From the NCBI GenBank assembly GCA_025094145.1, contig JALLLS010000118.1, positions 19,656 to 83,655 of the forward strand: a stretch of 64,000 nt of DNA. The letters are read 5' to 3'. The notes under the pieces are model-generated. The model saw only the letters and a program-made list of their open reading frames with translations. It was not told where the DNA came from and did not search any database. Made by a program: the position numbers and the translations under genes. Positions 34,375 to 45,307 of the stretch are shown piece by piece. Within the stretch, counting starts at the first letter, position 1. Each line of letters starts with the position of its first letter. This DNA comes from Spinellus fusiger. Taxonomy: Eukaryota > Mucoromycota > Mucoromycetes > Mucorales > Phycomycetaceae.

Positions 34375-35752
34375 TTGTTTTCAAAGTCACTGATATTTAG
34401 TTGTCTTACTTTTTTTTTATTTGCAGATATTTTGCTTACCCAATTTCTTTCTTTAGAATATACACCAGGAGGTGACATGATTAGCTGTATGCTAATAAAA
34501 ATTCAATTGGTGGTTTATTTTATAAGCCATGATTTAATGGGCACTCCCAATGGCATGTACAAGGTTGCCAATGCTGATTGGAATGACATAATATCTGATA
34601 TTCTATACATACCAGCACTTTTTGCACTGAGTGTTGTCAATGGCTTGTTAGTCCAAAGAAAATCCAGTCAGTTAACAGGTAGTTAAACTCTGATGTTTAT
34701 TATTTCATAACATTGTGTCTTTTATACTTTTCTACTACTAGTATTTAGCTTCAGGGGTATGTTATTGAATACTACAAACTATCATCATCCCTTAGTATTC
34801 AATGGCATCCCCTTCTCAGTTTAGTAGTAGGAGTTGGTATTTCCAAAAAGGGTTGTAGTTCCAATTATAGAAAATGTCTTTACGACATGAGTTCCCTTCC
34901 ACCTTTTCTGATTAAAATTCAAAATACTATTGACTTGCAATTTATGCAAAGGTTGATTGGTTACTCCCTCAATGTTGTGAAAGTGCACAAAACCCTGCCT
35001 GTTGTATTAGTTTTTGGCATTTACAAGATTTCTCCAAGCAATCTTCTTTTGGAATTTACACCTTTCTCAGATAAAAAAAACCTTGGCTCTTCTCTTTTTT
35101 GTATACCATGTGGGCCAAACATTGCTATTTGGTATCAAGTAAAACAATTTGTGATCAAGATTCTGATAGTCCACTGAGCCCAGTTGTAGCTTTGTCTCTG
35201 TTCTTGGCCAAATGGCAGCCTTCATTATACCTTCACACCCATTCACACATTCCAACAATTATACAACTCTACAAAACTGCTTTTGCATTGGTGTGCAATG
35301 ATCAAGTTTTTGAACGAAACTATTTTTTGTCAATTGAGACTATTTGCAACACCAATGAACAGCTGTTCAAGAGGACAATTGACAAAATACCTTCTGGAAT
35401 GAACATAGACAAAGTCAAACAGATTTGTGAACGTGGTATAGAATACAACTGTGAAGTCAAACATTGTTTGCTGAACAATTTGAGTTCAAACTCTTCACAA
35501 GAATTCGAATACCCTGATAGTTTACAACTGGGAATTCCACCAAAAAAGAAATCTGCAACACATACCATGTCAAATCAAGATTTCGAATTTGTGGAACACT
35601 ATAAAAACAAATCTACTGGACGAATGAATTGGAAATTGTGCTTACAAATGGGTCAAAACCATAATTTATTTATGCCCTTTACCACTTCTGAGAGTCTGCA
35701 TGTGTCATACTGCTCTGTTTCCCAGAAAAGAAAAAAACAATGTATGATTTAA
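34375..35752 (+). pseudogene. PD-(D/E)XK nuclease-like, transposon-associated protein, disrupted
   Basis: Before the inserted LTR the frame ends ...WNDIISDILYIPALFALS. After it resumes SLPPFLIKIQNTIDLQFMQR. Removing the solo LTR and one TGAG repeat joins them in frame. The SDILY...IKIQ spacing resembles the D...(E)xQ core of PD-(D/E)XK-like nucleases, with Lys at the expected acidic position. A frameshift near 35100 leads to WAKHCYLVSSKTI and a long C-terminal region ending at 35752. The family call is inference; the interruption is seen directly. Confidence 0.5.
34632..34887 (-). repeat. Solo LTR inside the nuclease-like pseudogene
   Basis: A 256-bp near-identical copy of the LTR at 25240, with TGAG duplications at 34628-34631 and 34888-34891. 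It was inserted within a coding frame. Confidence 0.92.
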
Positions 35753-35756
35753 ATGC

Positions 35757-35945
35757 AATACAGCCCTATGTAATAAGTGACTAGACAAAAAATCAATTTA
35801 TTTTATTTTATTTTGAAAAATAAAGGCATATCTATCAGTCAAAGATGTTGATAATAAAAGATTCATGAAATAACATAATATTTATAGTAGTTATTCTTTA
35901 GATGATTGTCTACATTTTTGTTATAAAAATATTGATCAGTATCTT
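35757..35945 (-). repeat. Terminal fragment of a Tc1-like element
   Basis: Matches, in reverse, the right 190 bp of the small Tc1-like element at 55754-56429, including the TACAG-CCTATGTAATAAGTGA end and the GATTGTCTACATTTTT block. Confidence 0.7.
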
Positions 35946-35967
35946 TTTTTTTTGTATTCTTTATTGA

Positions 35968-36756
35968 CTACACACCAGGAGATTTTTGGGATATATAAGG
36001 AAATATACTGAGAATAAAATTACAATATTCATATGATTGGATAATGTGTTTTAAAAGGTCTTTTTTGCTGTGGAAATAAACTATTTATAGAATGGGTAGA
36101 TAGATGTCACCTATTTGCATGGACGGCTATGGAAGACATGGGATATGATAAAGTTGCTAAAAGTATTTACAGTAATGGAATGTTTCAGAAGAATAGTATA
36201 TATAATAGCCAATTGCACATTTTAATAAAAGAAGAAGAAGTCAAAGCAAATACTTGGATTCCATAAGTAGGGTAGTTTAGGCCTAAGGTCAAGTTAAGTT
36301 GTTGGTTCTTGCTCTGTTCCTGCTTGTTCTCTTGTTTGTCCGTTTTGTTTGTCTGTTATTAGAGAAGGTTGCCGTTACCTGTTCTCTTGTGCTCCTGTAG
36401 ATCCCGTACCAAAGTATCCTTCCCAGACTACCACTCCCATAGTCCTTTCAACCATATAAGCCAAGTTCTCTCCAACACACCGTCCTTTGCTCACCAACCC
36501 CCCACATATACAATAGCAGCCAGCCTTCCTCGAGGTCCTGCAAGTCTCAAGACAAACCCCGTTGCCCAACTATACATATTTTAAACTTTATTGCCTGTTT
36601 AAGCAGTGATGATTGACTTTGCAATTAAAAAGTATAGAATTGGCTGTAAAGACAAGAAATAGAACAAGAATGACCCCAAAATTACAACTCAGTCACTGCA
36701 TTTATTGTTTAACATTATGTGTTAACTATAAGCCCACAGTATTTGCAGTTTATCAC
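35968..36756 (+). repeat. ACACACCAGG-family repeat, interrupted copy
   Basis: 35970-36060 and 36595-36756 match 50215-49920 in reverse (shared TTTAAGCAGTGA-GATTGACTTTG and CAGTCACTGCATTTATTG). About 530 bp lies between the matched parts here, including the promoter-leader repeat copy E. Another start of this family is at 61682. Confidence 0.6.
36190..36590 (+). repeat. Promoter-leader repeat, copy E (diverged)
   Basis: A TATATATAA box near 36197, TTTTAATAAAAG near 36218, then a Pro/Ser-rich leader frame starting near 36369 and ending shortly after a CCCAACTATAC motif. The layout matches copies A-D but similarity is weak. Confidence 0.45.
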
Positions 36757-37038
36757 TGCTGTCATCTTTGGGTTTAACCAAAGAAAATCCAGACAGTTCA
36801 AAGAGTAAACAAAGTCTGATCTTTATTGATGGGTCTTTCTCTCTTCTTTTATACTTTTCTAATGACTGATATCTACTAATAAAAGCTATGGAAAGACCCT
36901 TCTTGCTAAAGTATCATCCCTGAGATATACGCCTTGCTACTAACTCATCTTCTACCATGTGGTCCCGTTTAGGCAATTTGTGTTTCTGTTGACTGGGATG
37001 ATCGATATTTCTGTTTATGGAAATGTGATTATTCGACA
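36757..37038 (-). repeat. Degenerate solo LTR, third LTR family
   Basis: TGCTGTCATC start, CCAAAGAAAATCCAGACAG block, TCTTTTATACTTTTC and a TTCGACA end align with the other two LTR families. No target duplication is evident. Confidence 0.55.
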
Positions 37039-37172
37039 AAAGCAATGATGGATAGAGTTTTTTTTTTTGGAGTATCACCATGACAAAAAAGAAAAAAGAA
37101 AAAACAGCGATCTCTATGCTGCGGAAATTGATCCACAAAAACAGTAACCGTAAGTAAACCGTAAGGAAACTT

Positions 37173-37629
37173 AGGGTCCTTCGAGGGGATGGCTATGGTT
37201 ACAGATTGAAGAGAGCAGGAGAGGATATTGGGGATGTCCTTGCACTTGCGAGAGATTAGTCATAGAGCCAGGTGTAGTAACAAAGAGGCTAAGGAAGTCG
37301 GCCAAGAGAAACAGAGAAGATAGAGAGTGGAATGGATCCAATTGAAGAGCCAGAAAGAACCAAAGAAGACGACCAAAACAGAGAAATTACAGACCACACA
37401 CAAGAAACAGTCAATTACTTAGCCTTAGAGTCTATATTACTCGATTATCAGCCTCAAAGTATTAGTCAGATCAAGGTTGTTTTTATTCAATGTGAAAAAG
37501 GAGGGGTTCTTTATATAGTTGTTTGGAAGGCTATGCCTTTACACACACCCTTCTCTATTGGTCTCCCTTCTACCCCTAGTCTTCTACACTCATCCATACA
37601 AGTAGGCAGTCACGCTGCCTTATTCTACA
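37173..37629 (-). repeat. Promoter-leader repeat, copy D
   Basis: Near-identical inverted partner of copy A (15452-15908), also 457 bp. It ends 69 bp from the MMS19 stop codon. The open frame on its plus strand is a by-product. Confidence 0.75.
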
Positions 37630-37697
37630 AAGGTATTAAGATAAGCCTAAATACTAGTTAGCAATGCAGATTCACTCTCTATAAAAAGAATGAGTCT

Positions 37698-40600
37698 TTA
37701 ATACACTTGCCATCTTTCTCTGCAATCAACGGCACATTTACGAACTCGCCTCTTTTTATCGTCTAAACATTTAATAAGTTGTTTAACCACATGTTCGGCA
37801 TAAGATCCAAGGATCTCTGGTTTGCATTTTAGTGAGATATCATGTAAGCACTTTAGAGAGCTCATGCGAACAGTAATTGGAAGACCATTTGCAGAGTCGG
37901 AGGAGTGCAACAGAACATCAATGCATGGGCTGAGATGCAATTCTATCTTTCCGGGAGAAATAGAAATAATGCTCGAGATTACTTTAATCATAGTGAGAGA
38001 GAGTTCAGGATTAGATAAATAAATAGAGTCAACGATAGAGGGCATGAACTGTAAACAAAGTACATGTAGTGTCAGAGCCACGGAATAAGAATGTAGTGAG
38101 TCTCTTACTTTTGAGATTTGGTCTGATACTACAGAGCCAGGGACACCACTGAGTAAATAAGAAAGCGCTATGAAATAATTGGTCTTGGCATCTATAGTAA
38201 TGTATTCAATAGGTTAATCTATTACTAGTCATAGAATACTACCATGAACCACCTTACTTTTAAATGAAACATAAGCCAACTCTATTAGTTTTGGTGTGGT
38301 GTAATTAAAAATACGCTGTTTGTAGAGGATCTGTACAAGTCGTGCGTATTAGCCCAAGCCATCTTTTATAGGACAAACAACTTACAGAAATAACAGCATG
38401 AGATTGCTTGTTCAGTAAAAGCTCATCATCTTGAAGAATTGTTGAGAAACCAATAGCAGCACTGTGACCTAATTCCGGGGATCTACACTGACTTAGGATT
38501 CTATCAACCATTTGGAATCCTAAAGAATGTCCTTGTATAGTAAGAGCCTTGGCCATCTAAAATAACAACACGGATAAATGGACTTTGGCATAACACTTTA
38601 TACTGCTCTTACCCATAGTGTGAGTGAAAGTGCTACTTCTTTGGTACAATTATTTGATGATTCAAAAGCAGGATCAAGATAAGTTGTTGTAACACTAGAG
38701 ACAAGCTCCATTAGTTCTGCTAGAGTATAAACATTATTATTAATTCAAATATGCCTATTCTCTTTCTTCCTTTGTACTTACGATTTCCCCATTTATTGAT
38801 AATGACGGCAAACAGTTTAATGAGTGCAATTCTTTTCTTGTCGTTTGGTGTATTTAGAATAGTCTGAACAAGTGTTTTGATAAACTCTGAATAGCTTTTA
38901 GTTGGCAATATAACCTACACCGAAAGTGAAAGGGTTAACTGCTGATCTTTTTGTTGTGTGTGTGTGTGTATTTGGCTTACATCTTTTTGAACATTAGAAA
39001 CAATTGCTGTGAAAAGTAAACTGATGTCGATTGAAGGAATAGTCGGAGGTGAGATCTAATGATTTACATAAAGCAGCTCTATTAAATATACAACTTTATA
39101 TACAGTATTGGACTTACACAAGTAGAGGAAAATAGCATAAAATGGGTACTATCAGCAGGTTCAAGGTTTAAAGATGACATGTCGCCGTCTACAAAAAGAT
39201 GAAATGCTATTGCGAGCAAGGACTTTTGATGACTAAAGCAATGTTAATTCAATATCTCTGTGCATTTGTCTGTGATCTCTTTCTCTTCTTTTATTATTAA
39301 TGATGAGAAATTGCCTTTGTTACCTTGGAATTGAATGCCTTACAATGGCTGCCATAAGGAGAGAGACTACATCAACAAGGGGTGTACATAGCTGCCATGA
39401 ATTGGAATAGTTGAGTGTAGATTTTATACTCTCTGCCATGATGTGAGGAAAAAATATATGCTGTCCAAGCTGTATGGTTTTGGAATTTTTTGGTGCCATC
39501 TTTTGAAATAATTCGAGCATAGTTCTGAGTAAATCATGAACATAGTCTGTTGTTTGGTCTAATGGAAAAGAAAGGAAAATGTTAGTTAGCCTCTATTTAC
39601 TCTTATTCCAAATGTCCATAAAATAGCTACCTAGAACACGAAGAGAGGCGTCAATTTTTTCAAGTAGTTGGGAAGCGACAATAGTGTTGAAAATAAAAGG
39701 AGTGATAGTCAACTGCTTCAATGCGTCGAGTGTATTAATATAAGTCTTATCAGTAGGCTTTTCGTGTTCAGGTAACATGTCGAATAACTGTGAAAAGGCG
39801 TGGTTCTTAACATATGTAAGATTCAGCTTAGCTAAAACAGCAAGTGAAGAAACCAAAAGTGTCCTGAAAAAAAAATTGTTAAAACAGAGTGAGCTTTTAT
39901 CCATATCTTTTTAAAGAAAAGTAAAAAGTACCTAGCTTCATCGCTTGTTTTTTTAATCATTCTAGAAAGTTGAATAGCAATAGTCTCCATCTAAACCGCA
40001 TAGAATATGAGGTCTCATTCTTCTTGCTATCATAATTTTCATTTTCTTCAGTGGTTATCTCACCTCTTGTTCAGATAAAAACTGTTTCATAACCACCATT
40101 AAACGAATGCCTTTAAGGGACATTAAAATCAGATCATTCTCCCTACTTTCGCCACGGTTGAGAGAAGAAACAAATAGATCCAATAAGACCTGCTTATAAT
40201 AAAGAAGAGGTGTCTGAAAATCTCGATCTAAACAAAAGCATGTCAATAGAATAAATATCACCAATAATTTACCAAAATCAGTATCTTCAATAGATCCATA
40301 CAGAGTTTTACTCGCTTGTAGTATTTCTATAAAGATAGAAAGCAATGTACTCTTTCTATCTATTGAACTTGTGTTTTCGAACATTGTTTGAAGGAGTGGA
40401 CATGTCAGATTCACAACAGATGTACAAGCAGGGTCTTTTATATAGATATATAGATATATAATAAAAACAAAGAATAGTAAATCAGTAGGTCACCCATAGT
40501 CAATTACCTGAAGCAGATGCAATGGCACGTAATATTGATGCAGAAACCTTTGCATATCTGAGTTGTGGTTCCTTTAATTTGTTAACACATTGATCCAGCA

Positions 40601-42222
40601 ATGCATCAATTGACTTTTCGACAGGATCACGGATATTGGCTATGCTAATACCGGTGCCTAGAGTAGCCACAACACTATGAATTGCTCCAAGAACACTGGT
40701 TTCCATGGATAGATCACTTGTCTGACACACCTTTGAAGAGATACCATATCAATACTAGAGAGCTACTCTTTTGTCTCAAGTAAAACACCTACTTCATTGA
40801 CCAATATGTCAAATAGTTCTACAGTATGGGGCAAAAAAGCATGAGCACCATACACGGGAGCACACAAACTAATGGTATCAATGACATCTTTCTATAAAAA
40901 ACAAACACCATTATTGAGTATTCCTGTTAACGGATACACTAAGGCATAGAGACCACTTACTTTTGCACTCCCAGTGACAGTTATTAGCTTTTCCATTAGT
41001 AAAGGTGTTGCATAATTAGCAAAATAAGGTGTAGCAGCCAAACACCGTCTAAAATGGAAAATGGAAAATAAAATAGACACGTTTAGACTACCTTGAGCCA
41101 TTACCATACAACTTACCTTAGGCTAATTTTCAAATCTTCTGTTGTGATTTCTAGCGGGTTGTTTGGTGGGGCATTAAATCCAATAGGAAAGTAACAAAAA
41201 AGAACATCAAATAAATCCTATAAAAAAAGGAAACAAGCAATGAACATGACCCATTGGTAATCCTAGCTCTTTAGATTTCTTACTTCTATATGCTGGGAGA
41301 TATCGAATTTGTCAATGATAAATAGAACAGTTTCAAAGGCAACCATAAGATTACGAGGGTCCTTTTCACCGTCCAAAAGAGACACAAAACCACCTATAAA
41401 TTCTACTTTTGCTTGTTGGAGATCTAGAATAGCAGACAATTAAGACATGAGGTGTACAGATGAAATAGATGTAAAAAAAAAAGATTACCAGTGACATGAG
41501 TGTGCAAAAGAGTCTTGAGCAGTACAAGCAGTTTATAGCGAAGGCCATTTTGATGCTTCTTATTCCCATTACGTACAAACACATTATTACTGTATCTATA
41601 AACATACCAACAGACGGATCAATAAAAATACTCCTTTTCATTCTTACGATTGACACAAGAAGATGGCATTCTTTCTGTTGAAATGAGAAGTAGAACATAG
41701 AATCATGGCAAGATCAACAAGACGAGGTACAGACGAAATATCGGCCAAATGGTCAGTGATAAATGTCATAAGCGTCTGGACTGTTAGAGGTGTGTGTTAA
41801 TGTTGACAGCCCTCTCTCTCTCTCTCTCTTATTTCTTAATTGGTAATCTCTTGGTGTACCTGTCTCTGCATCCATATAAGAGCGACTGTGCTGAGCGACT
41901 TGGGTGAGTAATTCGACACCTAGGACCAATGAATGATAGGCACATAAAACATGCCAAGAAGCCTGGTTTCTTACATTTTTCTCGGTGATATTTATCTTCC
42001 CATGCTTCTTTCACTACTTTTGTGAGGTCGGAAAGTCCTGTAGAACTTCGTGTTGTTACTTTGACAGTAGAATTGATACAATAAGTGACACATGATAATT
42101 AGAAAAAGAGACAATTTACACAATAAAACATGGGCAATAAATGAAGGATCAATTTTTGTACTGTCGGAATTTATCCATTCATGAATGGTTGTATCATACA
42201 GCAGACTTTCTACAGTGTTCAT
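37698..42222 (-). CDS. MMS19: MMS19/MET18 HEAT-repeat protein (cytosolic Fe-S targeting, DNA repair)
   Basis: Twenty-three exons join into 1032 residues, the normal length for MMS19/Met18. Exon edges (5' to 3'): 42222-42120, 42058-41975, 41919-41860, 41780-41648, 41595-41489, 41423-41284, 41217-41117, 41048-40961, 40891-40793, 40730-40508, 40434-40273, 40227-40064, 39990-39932, 39863-39631, 39558-39324, 39232-39118, 39055-38981, 38914-38782, 38719-38613, 38556-38386, 38330-38258, 38191-38109, 38048-37698. Diagnostic strings are DGEKDPRNL (180-188), DLFDVLFCYFPI, RRCLAATP, LYKQRIF and the C-terminal CLDDKKRRVRKCA. Helical HEAT repeats fill the chain. The protein bridges the CIA machinery to Fe-S apoproteins such as DNA polymerases and XPD helicase. 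Introns are 50-110 nt. The start is the first Met before the family's N-terminal helix. Confidence 0.95.
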
Positions 42223-42782
42223 TGATGGAAGAGAGGGGAAGAGAGGGGAGGAGATTGGATAAGATACAAAGGTGTTATCAGATGTTATCCCTTCATTGAA
42301 TTTTATCAGATTGCCAGTCACGTAGAAACACCGCGAACCATCCCACTTTCTACTAATGGCTATTTTTGAAATGCATACCAATCTTCAACAGTAGACAGAT
42401 AGATGAGAGATAGAATAGACTATTGAATATTATGTATATATATTGTATTATACTGAATTATACTGCAATATAAGAAGAATGGATCGATTAAAAGTGGAAA
42501 TAGTCCTTGGTGATTATCAGCATATGTTGTGGGCAGCCATCCTCCACACCCATACACATGCCTATATTTATATTAATATATATATATATATATATGTGTG
42601 TGTAGAGATTAAAACCATTGGCTGATGTTATTTATTACTTGATACTGTAGTGCAATACACTATCTAACAGCATCTATTGCGATGGACAGGTAAGGATTAT
42701 AAGATGAACTTTATTGTAGTGTATCAAGTAGTCTAGAGGGGAGAGCGAATTAACATTAAAATAGATAGAGTGTAGTATGTGT

Positions 42783-43939
42783 CTATTGGATTTTTGTCTT
42801 GGGTGCTTCTGAGGATGCCTCAATGGTCTCTGCATCAAGAGCCTGTCTTATCATCACTTTCTTATTATTGCGTAATTCAACATTGTACTGTTCATCTGTA
42901 GGCTGACGGTGGGAGTTACCAAGACGATCCCACAAAGTGAAATACTGTCCATAGTTATAATTAAAGTACAAATGATGTACAGCGTGATGAGCACTGGTGT
43001 TGATAATGGTCGAATGAGACACAAATGCACCTAAAGAGACAGATTAAGAGTGCGCCCAAGTGTCATTTCTTACCATCGTGAATCATGACTGTCCAGAAAT
43101 TAACAAAAATAAACATGGCCACGTACAACCACTTGTGCATTGGGAACAGGTAAACATAGAGATGGTAAGGAACAGACTGAACATAGCCATCGACAGCTCT
43201 GAATGCATGAGAGGCAAAAGGAGTAGGTACTATAGTAAGAGATTAAATATGCTGTTCTGTAAATGTCTATAACTTACTAATCCACTTGTGGTGAAGCTAA
43301 GAGAGAGAGAGAGAGAAAGAAATCAATCCGCATGTCATTACATGTATCAATCAATTGAATAAGATGCTTTGTTAACCAATAAGTCCTCTTTACCTTGTGC
43401 ACACGCTTATAGATCAAAGGGTGGTGTTCCCAACGATGGATCCAGTAGATACCACAATCAGTGAAGCATAAGAATGCAGGTACAGATAAGACAATCCAGG
43501 CCCAACCTATGAAACCTTGTGGCACTCCACCATAGATCTGAGAATAGCCTTTCACTTCACCGACGAACCAGGGTGCAGTCATCACTAAAGAGGTCAGAAG
43601 GAGAAGGGTAGATGAACAATGCTTACCTGCAATGCCAGGCAGGGCAGTCAATGCACACTCAATTTCCATACGAATTTGGTTCTTTAGGAATTTGGGGTGC
43701 TTCATCATGTCATGATCATAGACAAAATAGTAAGAGAGTGTTGCAGCAAACAGATAGAATAATATGCCGCCCACTGTTAAGATAAGAGTAAAGCTGACAG
43801 TTTGGCGGTAGGCGTTGTCTCTATCCCAGCTATCGAATACTCCATAGGCAGTGCTATTGTTAAGGAATGAAGCTGAGATGGTCTTTTCATAGAGGCTATC
43901 AAAGACATATTCGTCCGCCAACTCCAAAACAGTGTCCAT
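42783..43939 (-). CDS. ERG3: C-5 sterol desaturase
   Basis: Five exons (43627-43939, 43394-43584, 43278-43296, 43074-43229, 42783-43030) join into 308 residues. The fatty-acid-hydroxylase-type histidine clusters that bind the di-iron centre are present: HRWEHH (154-159), HKLHH (167-171) and HHAVHH (241-246). Hydrophobic stretches fit four ER membrane helices, and [11 protein letters not shown] is typical of ERG3. It introduces the C5-6 double bond in ergosterol synthesis in the ER, using cytochrome b5. The third exon is only 19 nt, and its first codons supply LHH of the second histidine box. Introns are 42-97 nt. An in-frame upstream ATG at 43990 exists, but the Met at 43939 gives the normal N-terminus. 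Confidence 0.94.
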
Positions 43940-44597
43940 AGTCAAGAGAGTGAACTGCTGTTGAACGAGACAATGAAAAAAGACCACCAAGTAACTCCTT
44001 TATTGGTACGGAGTTCGATTATGAGTGATGGGAGATGTTCGTATTGAGAAGGGATATTTTAGCTATCTTTACATTGGTCCGGGTCCTATGAAGCGTGCTG
44101 GGTATATTTACACTGCAAATCTATTGGACATTAGCAAGGATAAACAATACACTAGACAATGGCAGGTAGACCCTTTGAACTGTAAATGTTATATTTATAC
44201 TTCTCTCTTTCTCTTTTTGTTTGGATTCTTTTTGTTTGGATTCTTTTTATGGATTATTATAGTAGATTTGGACATGATTGAACATCTCTATTGATCTTTA
44301 GGTGTGTAAACAAAAGCCACTCAATAAAGGTGTCCGTGTCTCTTTTTGCCGATATCACGTCATTACAAATGATAATAGCTTATTTATATGGTAACAAATA
44401 ACAATCTCTATGGTAACAAATAACAGTCCATAATGATTCATTGCAATTTCCCTAGTAAATAAAAGCAGGGGAATGGCGCTGTTTGTATTAGCTATACTGC
44501 CCTGATAAAATAGTTATCTATTAAGGCAATCACCGTCTGCTTATAAGAGATAAAAGAAAAGAACATAAAATAGGCCACTCACCTGTCGCTACACTCA

Positions 44598-44748
44598 TAC
44601 AATACAATACAATACAATACAATACAATACAACTGCACTAGTACTGCATTAATACTGCACTAACACTACACTAATACTACACTAATACTACACTAATACT
44701 ACACTAATACTACACTAATACTACACTAATACTACACTAATACTACAC
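44598..44748. repeat. Tandem repeats between ERG3 and PIK1
   Basis: About seven copies of ACAAT (44600-44632) are followed by about ten copies of an 11-bp unit CTAATACTACA (44634-44748). They lie midway in the 1.37 kb divergent intergenic region. Open frames here are repeat artefacts. Confidence 0.9.
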
Positions 44749-45307
44749 CAGTCAATGGTTCTCCACACACAAAAGACTGGCCAAAGACAGATGCTTCCTC
44801 TTTTTTAGCCATCTTTGTGTATCCAATGATATTGAAACATTGCTTTTCTCCCTTGTTCCGATAGAAAGGCTCTACCCTTTTTATACACGATAAGAGTGAT
44901 AGAACATCCCTCAAACCTCTTCTACAGAAATAGTACATTCAGCGGTATATTCTCCATAAAACATGGACACAGCCCCAGCGGTTATTATCTTGAAAATAAA
45001 TAAACAAATGGAAATGGCACATCAACAGCAAAGAGTATGCACAGAGGCAGACACATTCCGCAATCTTCTTGTTCCGCTCTTCTGCTATTTGCCCCTTCCA
45101 AGGGTCTTTTGTCTTTCAACTCCAACTCACTTTTACTTTCACCATTGCTTTTTTTTGTTCTGTCCTCATAACAAATAGACGAGTCAACAGTAGGTGTTTG
45201 CTGACGACTACAAATACACCAGGCCTAACCTATGCTTTGATGACTGTTTCTTCAGACCAAGTTCGCGACACCTGCCCTCCTCAATTTTGATTATTGCCTA
45301 GACACTC

